A DNA stretch of 64,000 nucleotides, taken from positions 4,092,001 through 4,156,000 of the forward strand of contig JADJQZ010000001.1 of NCBI GenBank assembly GCA_016712465.1, written 5' to 3'. A program made the translations under genes and the position numbers. The DNA is from Candidatus Obscuribacter sp. (lineage in GTDB: Bacteria; Cyanobacteriota; Vampirovibrionia; Obscuribacterales; Obscuribacteraceae). Under the pieces are notes generated by a model that saw nothing but the letters and a program-made list of their open reading frames with translations, had not been told where the DNA came from and did no database searches. Of the stretch, positions 47,102 through 55,868 are shown piece after piece. Numbering within the stretch: position 1 is the first letter of the stretch; the number at the start of each line of letters is the position of its first letter.

Positions 47102-48130
47102 GTGAATCTCGAACTTTCCATTAGTCCGGAAGGAAATCTGTTGCTACGCAAAGACACAGAGGTGCTGGGCGGTAGTTCAGATAGTAGCGTCCGTGCAGTT
47201 TTGGCAGCCTTCCAGAAAGGACAGGCCCCGGGGCTTTTTGCCCTGGCTGCCGCCAAGGGCAGCTTTGAACAGAGCGCCTCCGCCGGCTTCTTTCGCACCT
47301 TCTCAACTGTATACTTGAGCGGCCTGTGCAAAATCCAGTCCCTCGAAAATCAACAAAATGGCTATCTGCTGGAAGCACCACACTCAGAGCTGGAAAGACT
47401 AATTCTAGCCGCCCCACCCATGTCCGGGGCAGAGTACCTGAACCTGGACTGTCTGCTGAAACTCTGGCAAGACCTGGATAGCTGGGTGCAGAAGGATGTA
47501 GCCGCACAGGATACCAATCTGGCGGACTGGCTGAAGGCAAAGGCTCCACTCTGGCACCAGGTAGGTAGAGTATGTTTCCACCTGGCTGAAAACAAAAGAG
47601 ATCCCGACTACCCTTTTGCATTCATGGCAACATATGCCCCCGGCCTCTCAAGTGGCGGCAAGGTGCAATACCAGCCGCTCAGCCAGGCTCTGAAAGAGTA
47701 TGCAGGCGAGGGCAATAAAGACGCCTTGATAAGCCTGCTTACTCCGGTACAACTGGCGGCGGAGAAGAGCGCTCTTGTCAGACAAATGGTCGAATCCAAA
47801 GAAATATATCATGCGCTGCGATGGACCCCCGAAGAGGCCTACGCTCTTTTGAAAGAGGTGCCGTTGTTAGAGGAAAGCGGTGTGCTGGTCAGGATGCCTG
47901 ACTGGTGGCAACACAGGCAAAAGCCGCGTGTTACCGTCACTATTGGCGAGAAGAGAAAAAACACCCTGGGGCTGGATGCTATGCTCGACTTCCAGATTGC
48001 TCTTAGCCTCGGCGAAGACAAATTAACAGAAGGTGAACTAAAACAAATCCTTGCTTCTAGCGGCGATGGCCTGTTCTTTTTAAAAGGACAATGGGTCGAA
48101 ATCAATCGCGACAAGCTGGCGAAGCACTGA
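47066..48130 (+). CDS. SNF2 helicase-associated N-terminal part, separate frame
   Basis: 354 residues as given from the TTG at 47066. A GTG at 47102 is a plausible later start. The sequence matches the N-terminal region that normally precedes an SNF2 helicase core, including the late phrase LFFLKGQWVEINRDKL. In relatives this phrase is followed directly by a helix like EALKKWKE. Here the frame stops just after DKLAKH, and EALKKWKE continues in the next frame. So this is either one half of a split protein, the result of a single-base change near 48117-48122, or a partner made by overlapping translation. Confidence 0.7.
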   Translation: MPCRSQASNQHTVNLELSISPEGNLLLRKDTEVLGGSSDSSVRAVLAAFQKGQAPGLFALAAAKGSFEQSASAGFFRTFSTVYLSGLCKIQSLENQQNGYLLEAPHSELERLILAAPPMSGAEYLNLDCLLKLWQDLDSWVQKDVAAQDTNLADWLKAKAPLWHQVGRVCFHLAENKRDPDYPFAFMATYAPGLSSGGKVQYQPLSQALKEYAGEGNKDALISLLTPVQLAAEKSALVRQMVESKEIYHALRWTPEEAYALLKEVPLLEESGVLVRMPDWWQHRQKPRVTVTIGEKRKNTLGLDAMLDFQIALSLGEDKLTEGELKQILASSGDGLFFLKGQWVEINRDKLAKH

Positions 48131-49827
48131 AGAAATGGAAGGAAATTGAACGCGAAGCTGAGGATGGACTCTCCTTCATTGAAAGCATGAGGCTCCTCGC
48201 CGGTGCTCCCTCTGATCTGTCAGCAGTAAAGCAGGCAGAATCCGAAGATAGCGATAGTGTTTTCGTAAACGCCGGTGACTGGCTTTCTCAAGTGCTCAAG
48301 GAATTGAAGTCACCCGGAGGAACGGGCAAGCCGGAGGTTTTGAGCAAACAGTTCCAGGGTGAGCTCAGACCCTATCAAAAGACCGGTCATGATTGGCTGC
48401 ACTTTCTCACGCAATTGGGGCTTGGCGCTTGCCTGGCCGATGATATGGGACTTGGAAAGACAGTGCAGATTCTGGCACTTCTACTCTCCCTTAAGGAGAC
48501 TGGTAAGACAAGAAAGCCCTCTCTTCTTATTCTGCCTGCCTCTCTCTTAACTAACTGGCAAGCCGAGGCAGCGCGGTTTGCCCCTACTCTCAAAGCTATC
48601 TACCTGCACCCGTCCCAAACCACTGAACATGAACTGAGCGCACTGGCAGACAATCCGCAGGAGCACTTGAATGAGCGCTTAAAGAATACGGACATCGTTT
48701 TTACAACCTATGGAATGCTCTTAAGACAGAAGTGGCTATTCGAAGTCGATTGGCGACTGGTTATCTTAGATGAAGCACAAGCCATCAAGAATCCAGATTC
48801 GAAGCAAACAAAAGCGGTGAAGAAACTCAAGACTGAAGCACGAATAGCCCTTACCGGAACGCCGGTAGAAAACCGCCTCTCCGACTTGTGGTCTCTGTTC
48901 GACTTTCTCTTGCCGGGCTTACTGGGATCGGCACAGAAGTTTAAGAACTTCGTGAAAGCCCTGAACGAGCAGGAAAGCAGAAATTATGCGCCGCTGCGCA
49001 ACTTGATTACACCCTATATATTGAGGCGACTGAAATCGGACAAGTCAATCATTCAAGATCTGCCGGACAAGTCGGAAGTAAAAGTTTACTGCGGTCTCAG
49101 CAAGCAGCAGGCGGCTGTTTATGCCGGTTGCGTCAAAGAGCTGAAAGAGACTCTTGAGACTGTCGACGGCATGAAGCGACGTGGTCTGGTACTTTCCTAC
49201 CTGATGAGATTCAAGCAAATCTGCAACCACCCATCACAATTACTGGGCAATGGTCTATACAAACCTAGCGACAGCGGCAAATTCGAGAGGTTGCAGGCAA
49301 TAGCAGAGGAAGTGGCTTCAAGACAAGAAAAAATGCTTATCTTCACACAATTTCGTGAACTGACGGACCCCCTGGCTGATTTCCTACAGAAACATTTCGG
49401 CACACCGGGCTTGGTATTACACGGCGGTACCGCCGTTGCCAAACGCAAACAACTCGTAGACGCCTTTCAGCAAACAGATGGACCACCTTATATGGTGCTA
49501 ACCGTGAAGGCCGGCGGTACAGGTCTGAACTTAACCAGAGCCTCCCATGTGGTCCACTTTGATAGGTGGTGGAATCCGGCCGTGGAGAATCAAGCCACCG
49601 ATAGAGCCTACCGCATCGGACAGCACAAGAATGTGCTGGTGCACAAATTTATCTGCCCGGGCACAATCGAAGAAAAAATCGACAAATTGATATCAGAAAA
49701 GACCGAGCTGGCCGACGAACTTTTAAAGGGCGGAGCCGAGAGTATATTGACAGAAATGAGCAATGAAGAGCTCCTCAACATAGTTAGCCTCGATCTCGAT
49801 AGAATCACCATAGGAGAAGTATCATGA
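48091..49827 (+). CDS. SNF2-family helicase core
   Basis: 578 residues. It is an SNF2-type DNA translocase with all core motifs: DMGLGKT (118-124), DEAQ (227-230), ALTGTPVENRLSDLWS, and the C-lobe AGGTGLNLTRAS plus DRWWNPAVENQATDRAYRIGQ. It starts in a frame shifted by one base relative to the upstream 47066 frame and overlaps it by 40 bp. A weak AGGA sits 3 bases before the ATG. It is followed by the SWIM-finger gene with an ATGA overlap. This helicase-SWIM pair recurs in bacteria, with chromosome maintenance or defence suggested but not shown. Confidence 0.9.
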   Translation: MGRNQSRQAGEALKKWKEIEREAEDGLSFIESMRLLAGAPSDLSAVKQAESEDSDSVFVNAGDWLSQVLKELKSPGGTGKPEVLSKQFQGELRPYQKTGHDWLHFLTQLGLGACLADDMGLGKTVQILALLLSLKETGKTRKPSLLILPASLLTNWQAEAARFAPTLKAIYLHPSQTTEHELSALADNPQEHLNERLKNTDIVFTTYGMLLRQKWLFEVDWRLVILDEAQAIKNPDSKQTKAVKKLKTEARIALTGTPVENRLSDLWSLFDFLLPGLLGSAQKFKNFVKALNEQESRNYAPLRNLITPYILRRLKSDKSIIQDLPDKSEVKVYCGLSKQQAAVYAGCVKELKETLETVDGMKRRGLVLSYLMRFKQICNHPSQLLGNGLYKPSDSGKFERLQAIAEEVASRQEKMLIFTQFRELTDPLADFLQKHFGTPGLVLHGGTAVAKRKQLVDAFQQTDGPPYMVLTVKAGGTGLNLTRASHVVHFDRWWNPAVENQATDRAYRIGQHKNVLVHKFICPGTIEEKIDKLISEKTELADELLKGGAESILTEMSNEELLNIVSLDLDRITIGEVS

Positions 49828-50849
49828 ATTGGGGTTGGCAGCCGTATGTTAAAGTTTCCACGCGAAAAGCACAGGCGAAGCAGCAGATGAACAACCTCCG
49901 AAAAAAAGGAGTTACGGTTCAACCCGTGAGCATAGAAGGTCGCAAAATCGCCACGACCTTCTGGGGGACCGCCTGGTGTAACCATTTAGAGAAATTCAGC
50001 GACTACGCCAATCGGCTACCCCGGGGCAGAACCTATGTACGCAACGGCTCGGTCTGCCACCTGGAGATCGCGCAGGGCCAAATCAAAGCCATTGTCAGCG
50101 GTTCCTCCCTCTATGATGTGCTTATAAAAATTGAGCCCTTGCCGGAACATAAATGGACTGAAGTCAAAAAACGCTGTGCTGGAGAGATAAGCTCACTTCT
50201 TGAACTGCTCAAGGGGAAGTTCTCTACAGCCGTAATGACAGCTGTAACCGAGAAAAACACGGGACTATTTCCGCTTCCTACAGAAATCCAGCTGGATTGC
50301 AGTTGCCCCGACTGGGCCACAATGTGCAAGCACGTAGCAGCCGTTCTCTACGGGGTGGGTGCGCGCCTTGATAGTCAACCGGAACTCATTTTCACCCTGC
50401 GCGCCGTCGATCAAACCGAACTTATCGCAGAAAACACAGATTTACTGCAAGGTGACGACCAGTCCGGCCAAAGTTCCCGCATCGTAGATGACGACTTAAG
50501 CGCTGTCTTCGGCATTGAATTTATAGATAAACCAACCGGAAAGGCAAATCAAGTCAGGGCAAATCAGGTCAGCTCAAAGTCGCAGTCAATCGGGAAACCA
50601 TCGAGCCCCGCTAGTAAAGCTGCTGTCATTTTCGATTTCTCGAAACCGCCCACAGCAAAGCAAATCAAAGAGCTGCGCAAGACCTTGAATTCAACTGTAA
50701 GCGAATTTGCCGAACTCCTTGGCGTCAGCTATTCGACAGTGACAAATTGGGAAAAAAAACGAGGCAAGATTAATCTAACCGCTCGCTCTAAAGAAGAACT
50801 ACAAGCAGCAGCAAAACTGGCAGCAAAGAAAAAGCCTCGAAAGATTTGA
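49824..50849 (+). CDS. SWIM zinc-finger protein with a helix-turn-helix-like C-terminus
   Basis: 341 residues. A SWIM zinc finger Cys159-x-Cys161-x6-Cys168-x-His170 (CSCPDWATMCKH) is intact. The N-terminal half with FWGTAWCNHLE...YANRLPRGRTYVRNG is characteristic of SWIM proteins encoded next to SNF2 helicases. A polar linker leads to a C-terminal helix-turn-helix-like segment (EFAELLGVSYSTVTNWEKKRG), similar to HTH_3 regulators, then a basic tail. The start overlaps the helicase stop by ATGA. Likely a DNA- or protein-binding partner of the helicase. Confidence 0.87.
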   Translation: MNWGWQPYVKVSTRKAQAKQQMNNLRKKGVTVQPVSIEGRKIATTFWGTAWCNHLEKFSDYANRLPRGRTYVRNGSVCHLEIAQGQIKAIVSGSSLYDVLIKIEPLPEHKWTEVKKRCAGEISSLLELLKGKFSTAVMTAVTEKNTGLFPLPTEIQLDCSCPDWATMCKHVAAVLYGVGARLDSQPELIFTLRAVDQTELIAENTDLLQGDDQSGQSSRIVDDDLSAVFGIEFIDKPTGKANQVRANQVSSKSQSIGKPSSPASKAAVIFDFSKPPTAKQIKELRKTLNSTVSEFAELLGVSYSTVTNWEKKRGKINLTARSKEELQAAAKLAAKKKPRKI

Positions 50850-50907
50850 AAAAATTGAAACTTGCCTTCAAAGCCAGCCCCGGGCGAAGTGGGCAATGGC
50901 GCCCAAT

Positions 50908-50934
50908 ATCAAGCCAAACTCTCAACGGATGCAT
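50908..50934 (-). pseudogene. Relic of the start of a 186-residue-type gene
   Basis: Twenty-six of 27 bases match the start of the 44294-44854 gene (its positions 44819-44845). On the minus strand it reads MHPLRVWLD, then diverges. It lies just past the stop of the 184-residue gene, so it looks like the end of a deleted or recombined copy. Confidence 0.65.
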
Positions 50935-50942
50935 CGTTCTAT

Positions 50943-51497
50943 TTATGGCAGAGCTATTCGCATCGGCAATTCATTTGGACCGCCTCGAACATAACGAGAC
51001 TCGTCAAACATCAAAATCGAATTAAGCAACCGCCAGAAACCAGGTTTCGGCTCATCTATCTCCAAGTAAAGGCGCTGATTCAGCGCCCCTCTGCACTCTC
51101 CCGTCCGCCAGCGAAGAACAAAGGAAGTCTCAGCATAATGCAAATGGAAAACTTCCTCTCTTTGCTGTCTTTCATGCTCCTCAAAAAGGATAACGTACTT
51201 GAAAGTTTCTGCCTCAGACTCTCCCTTGAACTCCAGAGAAATCGGCAGTCCATGCGGAAATTCTTCGTCTTTAAGAGGCTTAGCCTGCCTGAAACTATCA
51301 AAGAAACAAATACTCTCAAACAAGAACTGCCTGGCGGCATCCGACTCCGTAAGACGCATAAACTCCAGGTCAAAGCCATCCAAGCCATCGGCGCAGGCCT
51401 GAAATGTGTACTCGCGAGCACCGTCCCGTCCCTGGAACTGAACTTTATACTTCCGCTCCGGCTCTGCAATCAACTTGATGGGGTGTAGGTCTTTCAT
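50943..51497 (-). CDS. 184-residue candidate immunity-type protein
   Basis: 184 residues, without signal peptide or membrane helix. It is a paralogue of the 44294 protein, sharing the start, the middle ETFKYV strand and the final EPKP...FDESRY segment. It lies only 14 bp downstream of the 51512-53410 gene on the same strand, the place expected for a cognate immunity protein. The family is unknown to me. A chaperone or adaptor role would also fit the position. Confidence 0.65.
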   Translation of the reverse strand: MKDLHPIKLIAEPERKYKVQFQGRDGAREYTFQACADGLDGFDLEFMRLTESDAARQFLFESICFFDSFRQAKPLKDEEFPHGLPISLEFKGESEAETFKYVILFEEHERQQREEVFHLHYAETSFVLRWRTGECRGALNQRLYLEIDEPKPGFWRLLNSILMFDESRYVRGGPNELPMRIALP

Positions 51498-51511
51498 TTT
51501 CTCTGCTATCC

Positions 51512-53410
51512 TTACTTCTCAAAAACCGCATTACCATTCCAATACTGAAGGAAGTCCGATACCTTCAACTCGTATCGCTTCCCAATTCCAGAATCTCGAA
51601 TCATCAAATTTCCAGCACTGTCCATACCATCAACCATTACTACGTGCGCACCCTCGCCAAATACTTTGAATTCAGCAATCCAGTTCACCCGAGAAGATAT
51701 ATGTGACATCGCTTCTGCCTGACTAATAAACTTGAAGGACCACTTCTCACCAATCAATAGCGGAAGCTCTACCAGGGAACCCCTACAGTTAACCTTCCCA
51801 GTCGGTGACATAGAATCAAACTTAGCCACCAGTTCTTTCTGCGAGAACTCACCTTTCGTAGCCATTTCAGCACAGGCACTAACACAGGCATCCGGGTGAA
51901 TCTGGAGAACAACATCATCAGAGGCTCTCAGATTTAGATACTTGTTCGAAAGCCCGGCTCGGAGCAGCTGATTGAATTCCAGATTTCTCCTCTCATATTC
52001 GCTCATTGGCGGTTCACCATGTCTCACCATTTTGAGGAAAAGCTCTTCGACAGGCTTGAACAGCGGCTCCTGAACTTCGGAGTCAGTTGCAGAGGCAAAG
52101 ACAAGTTCGGGTTTGCTTTCTCGAGAAATCGCTCTCCAGAAATTCTTCACCGCCCCCAACGGCATATGCCAGAACCGGTCGATCAAACTGTCGACCTCTA
52201 CTTTGGTGAAGGGTCGCTTTACAGCAGTTTCTCCCGCTTCCAAAGCCTCTTCCCGCAGACCACGGATGAGGCTCGCACCGGGCGGCACCGCCACTCCGGA
52301 TGTAGCAAAATCGAACGCCTGCTTGTAAAGTACTGGACCAATAGCCTCCTTTGTATAGTGAGAGTATTTAAGTACCGACGCACTATCGAGCCCACCCGCA
52401 TGGGAAGCCAGCGTTGACAAATTGCGATTCCGTTGCATAGCTGCATCCGACAAGAAAGCATCGTGCACCAAAGCAGATATACCAGCAAGGGCAAGAACGC
52501 CGGCAACAGCAGGATGCATCCGTTCAAGCGCAGCCCCCAAAAAGGTTCCCAAGCAAAAGTTTACCGAACCCTCAACGCCGATCTCTGCCTTCTCTTTTTC
52601 CCACTTTTGGGCAGCCGTCTCGCAGGCACCGAACAAAGGAGCGATACCAAATATCAGAAGATTGTTTCCAAGGTCTCGTGACTGAGATTTGCCAATTTTC
52701 TCGAAAATGTCTGGTCCCAATAGATAGAGAGCTAGCGCGGAACCAACATCTTCATCAGCGATACCTAGTCTATCGATCTTCTCTTTCCCGTAACCAAGAT
52801 CGATGGCATTTTGAACCAACACGTTTCGTGCATCTTTGAAAGCCCCGAGCCGCATGACCAATTCATCAGAAGGAACCGTATGCTCATTAAGAAACTCGAG
52901 ATTACCATCCGGCATCCCAGACTCTGACATAGAAACAGAACCAATTAGTAACGTGGTCTTGCGACCGTATGTCAGGTCGGCCTGCTTCTGAATCTCATTC
53001 AATCTGATACTACGATCTTTCTCACTAAGCCAGTCACAAGCCTCCATCTGCTTCAAGTATGAGGTAGCGAACCCATCCCCGCTCGAAGCCTTTGCTTGCA
53101 ATTCCTCTCTACTAATAGAGCCTTTGCTGGAACCGCCCGCAGTCTGCGGATTCAATCGGGAAACCCGATTTCCATCGTCCATAACAATCTCAATACTATA
53201 AGCCTGGTCGCCACCAGCGCTGCCGGAATGCTTATTTGTTCTTGCCGCCTCGACAGAATCAAAAAGTCTGGTCGGTGCATTAGCCGCTTCACTAGATAAA
53301 TCAACATCTACCCTGGCTGATAGTTTGAATGGCTCGGTACGATCCTCAGGAGACTTGGTCTCATTTTGCTCAGAATCGGGATCTTGCTTGTTCATAATTA
53401 CAAACCGCAC
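51512..53410 (-). CDS. Large protein with C-terminal papain-like toxin-type domain
   Basis: 632 residues counting from the GTG at 53410. An ATG at 53395 is equally possible. The N-terminal 100 residues are Ser/Glu-rich and disordered-looking. A hydrophobic Gly/Ala region lies near 245-320 (LLIFGIAPLFGA, LGTFLGAALERM, AGVLALAGISALVHD). The C-terminal 130 residues look like a papain-like/C39-like fold: Cys509 (or Cys513) in HPDACVSACAEM, His589 in GEGAHVVMVDG, Asp606 in MIRDSG, and a closing YWNGN. This layout is common in polymorphic or contact-dependent effectors. The pairing with the next gene supports that but does not prove it. Confidence 0.7.
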   Translation of the reverse strand: MRFVIMNKQDPDSEQNETKSPEDRTEPFKLSARVDVDLSSEAANAPTRLFDSVEAARTNKHSGSAGGDQAYSIEIVMDDGNRVSRLNPQTAGGSSKGSISREELQAKASSGDGFATSYLKQMEACDWLSEKDRSIRLNEIQKQADLTYGRKTTLLIGSVSMSESGMPDGNLEFLNEHTVPSDELVMRLGAFKDARNVLVQNAIDLGYGKEKIDRLGIADEDVGSALALYLLGPDIFEKIGKSQSRDLGNNLLIFGIAPLFGACETAAQKWEKEKAEIGVEGSVNFCLGTFLGAALERMHPAVAGVLALAGISALVHDAFLSDAAMQRNRNLSTLASHAGGLDSASVLKYSHYTKEAIGPVLYKQAFDFATSGVAVPPGASLIRGLREEALEAGETAVKRPFTKVEVDSLIDRFWHMPLGAVKNFWRAISRESKPELVFASATDSEVQEPLFKPVEELFLKMVRHGEPPMSEYERRNLEFNQLLRAGLSNKYLNLRASDDVVLQIHPDACVSACAEMATKGEFSQKELVAKFDSMSPTGKVNCRGSLVELPLLIGEKWSFKFISQAEAMSHISSRVNWIAEFKVFGEGAHVVMVDGMDSAGNLMIRDSGIGKRYELKVSDFLQYWNGNAVFEK

Positions 53411-53420
53411 AGGGGACCTT

Positions 53421-53446
53421 ATTATAGCTCACCCTCAAATCGTCAA
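53421..53446 (-). promoter_or_regulatory. Possible promoter of the papain-like effector gene
   Basis: On the minus strand a perfect TATAAT (+ coordinates 53421-53426) has TTGACG 14 bases upstream (53441-53446), which is a short spacer. It would start transcription just before the GTG at 53410, favouring the ATG at 53395. Confidence 0.35.
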
Positions 53447-53580
53447 CGTCAGAGTCCATAAGCGCAAATAAACCGCTAACAGGCAGGTCAATCAGTAAAT
53501 GCATAGCTAGGCGGCAACTCCAATTGGAATCAAAAACTAAATGATCAATCTTACACAAGTGAATTCTTCCTTTAACAGAG

Positions 53581-54849
53581 TCAATGCCGGCCCAGAACAA
53601 AGTAGGCGATAGCGCAAAGCACCAGCAAAATCCCCAATACCACGGCAGAAATTTGCAAGAGCTTGCGGCGCTTCCGGGCAGCAAGAATTGCCGCTATACG
53701 AGCTTTCTCCCGGGCGGGAAAGACTTCCAGGCGCTCCACCAGCTTGGCCACCGAATCGAATCGATTGCGGGGATCTTTATCAAGACAGCGCTCAATCACT
53801 TCCTCTAAGTCCCTGGGCCTCGCCGCATCAAATTTTAGTGAGGCAATCTGGGGCGGCAATTCAAGGGCATGCTTATTCTTGATCTCGGCGTAAGACCCCA
53901 TCTGAAAGGGCGGCACGCCGGTCAAAAGGGCGAATCCGACCAGCCCCAGGGTATAGAGCTGCGATCGTTCATCGAAATCGAGACCACGGGCTTCATCGGC
54001 AGACATATAGAAAGCATCGAAGGGAGTCGCAGAAGCATCGAGCTTCAATTTGCCAAGGCTAAAGTCTGTCACAGCAACGGCCGGTTCCGAGTTCATATCG
54101 TCAATGAAAATTATGTTGCCCGGTTTGAGACTTCTATGAAAGTGGCCGTCTTTATTGGCGGCCATCAGGGCTTCGCCCACAGAAAGCAAGATCATAACGG
54201 CAACATCATGACTGGGAGTACCATGCAAGGCTAAATACTGCCCGAGATTGAAGCCGTCTTTATATTCACTCACCGTATATGGTGTCTTGCCGTTCAGAAT
54301 ACCGTAGTCGATCAATCGGGCCACATTCTTGTGGTTGAGCCGGGCAAGATTTTTGGCTTCCTTCTCGAACTGAGCCAGAGCCTCCGGGCTAACTTGCTTG
54401 AAGCACTTTACGGCAACCTTGGTGCCCCGTTGCTTGTCTCTGGCCAAAATAACATTGGCTCTTGGGCCCTGTCCCAATATACCGAGTGGTTTGTATCTTT
54501 CAGTGGGGAAGTTAGCCGGGGACATACCAACTGTGGACAGATCAAGTTCGACAGCCTCAACTTCACCGGGCTTCACCTGGGTCAAATGATTGACAATAGA
54601 CCTGGCTTCAGGCGTCTCGCAAGTGCACAGGTCGGGAACTCTTACAATGCCTGTCGGAGCCGTGGCAACGCGCTTCTTGCAGCGCGCGCAAAGAGCAATT
54701 GAATACTGAGCATTTGGCGAATAAGGGCGATCGCAGCGGCAAACAGTTTTCCACTGTGTGAGGGAAGGTTGACCAGCCTCGCTTTTCAGCCGGAAGCAAG
54801 TCTCACAACTTTCAAGAACTGGCTTATCCATAGTTTGAAGCGCGACCAT
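53581..54849 (-). CDS. Membrane pseudokinase with N-terminal Cys-rich region
   Basis: 422 residues. The first 80 carry four CxxC- or CxC-type pairs (CETC, CRC, CARC, CTC), which could bind zinc. The kinase-like fold spans about 115-375. It has the ATP-loop GQGPRAN and the ATP-binding Lys (VAVKCF). The catalytic-loop HRD is replaced by HRS: Ser240 stands where the catalytic Asp should be. DFG is DFS (VTDFSLG). A C-terminal helix (LLQISAVVLGILLVLCAIAYFVL) anchors it in the membrane, so the kinase-like part is inside. Probably a regulatory pseudokinase. Confidence 0.85.
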   Translation of the reverse strand: MVALQTMDKPVLESCETCFRLKSEAGQPSLTQWKTVCRCDRPYSPNAQYSIALCARCKKRVATAPTGIVRVPDLCTCETPEARSIVNHLTQVKPGEVEAVELDLSTVGMSPANFPTERYKPLGILGQGPRANVILARDKQRGTKVAVKCFKQVSPEALAQFEKEAKNLARLNHKNVARLIDYGILNGKTPYTVSEYKDGFNLGQYLALHGTPSHDVAVMILLSVGEALMAANKDGHFHRSLKPGNIIFIDDMNSEPAVAVTDFSLGKLKLDASATPFDAFYMSADEARGLDFDERSQLYTLGLVGFALLTGVPPFQMGSYAEIKNKHALELPPQIASLKFDAARPRDLEEVIERCLDKDPRNRFDSVAKLVERLEVFPAREKARIAAILAARKRRKLLQISAVVLGILLVLCAIAYFVLGRH

Positions 54850-54875
54850 TACCCGAAATGACGGTTCTACTGCTA

Positions 54876-55868
54876 CTAATTCTTGCGCTCTCGCGCTTTC
54901 CTCTCAGCTTGATGCAAGTCAAGTTTCACCCCTTTGTAGACTTCCTTGCGGGCTTTATCAATAGTCTTTAAATCATCAATTAGAACTTGAGCGGCAGTGG
55001 CGATGGCCATGTTGTCGTACTTGGGACCCTGGGAGACCTTTATCAGGTTCTCGCAGTCTTTAGGCATACGGATAGAGATCTGTTTCATCGTCTCCAGGTC
55101 GCTCCTGGTATCGTCACTGACACCATCCGGCAAGACCAGGGCGGCGATTTCCTTTTCCAACTGAGGGGCAAGATATTGCACGTGATCGATATAAAAATCG
55201 ACCCACTTTTTACGAGGGGGCACAAAACCCTCACCCTGAATAAAGCCTGAGCCATTCACAGGAGTAATTATGATTGGTCCCACCACATCAGGACCACCGG
55301 CGAAAAACATATTGGGCTGCTGAACTTCTGAGAATAGTGCCCAGGTGGCATCCTTCAAATGATGAAGAGTTTCCCCGACTTCCTTAAGACCAGTCTCTGC
55401 CACAAGAGCCACTGATTCAACAGAACCGCTCAGTGGCTGATTACCGGCAGCCTTGGCAAAGGGGGTAGTGTTGGCATCAACCGGCACTGCTGCCGGATCT
55501 ACTGCCGGAATACCGGTGCAGCCTGGAATACCGGCGGCACTTTCGGAGCTGTTGGTGCCGGTACTGGGATTAGCCCCGGTACCGGTATTAGCCCCGGTAC
55601 TGCTATTAGCCCCGGTACTGCTATTAGCCCCGGTACTGCTATTAGCCCCGATACCGGTATTAGCCCCGGCACTAGCATTGGCCCCGGTATTAGGATTGGT
55701 ACCAACACCACCGGCGGTTTTAGAACCATCGGCAGTGCCAGTACTATTGGCACTGCCGGCAGCGTCGGCGGGCAGACCGGAACGGACAGCAACACTGGAG
55801 GCAACCGAAAGGATGGAAGCAAGTACCAGACGCCGCCTATTTTTTCTCAACACCAAAAGCTCCCTCAT
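54876..55868 (-). CDS. Exported protein with 6-residue tandem repeats
   Basis: About 330 residues from the ATG at 55868; the start is uncertain, and a GTG at 55898 is also in frame. A basic N-terminus and hydrophobic run form a likely signal peptide (about 1-37). A low-complexity region of GANSST/GANTG six-residue units, encoded by an 18-bp repeat, covers about 50-110. The rest is helical with a charged C-terminus (QAERKARERK). The family is unknown. The gene overlaps the end of the upstream membrane-protein gene and is 26 bp before the pseudokinase. Confidence 0.65.
   Translation of the reverse strand: MRELLVLRKNRRRLVLASILSVASSVAVRSGLPADAAGSANSTGTADGSKTAGGVGTNPNTGANASAGANTGIGANSSTGANSSTGANSSTGANTGTGANPSTGTNSSESAAGIPGCTGIPAVDPAAVPVDANTTPFAKAAGNQPLSGSVESVALVAETGLKEVGETLHHLKDATWALFSEVQQPNMFFAGGPDVVGPIIITPVNGSGFIQGEGFVPPRKKWVDFYIDHVQYLAPQLEKEIAALVLPDGVSDDTRSDLETMKQISIRMPKDCENLIKVSQGPKYDNMAIATAAQVLIDDLKTIDKARKEVYKGVKLDLHQAERKARERKN
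55555..55705. repeat. 18-bp tandem repeat inside the exported protein gene
   Basis: An 18-bp unit that reads GGTACTGCTATTAGCCCC occurs in three perfect copies with several diverged copies either side. It encodes the GANSST units. Repeat number may vary between strains. Confidence 0.8.

Noticed and set aside
48079..48085. Programmed -1 frameshift site in the SNF2 gene
   Set aside because: TTTAAAA is in the right frame, but slippage there would skip the conserved GQWVEINRDKL segment, so it does not explain the split.
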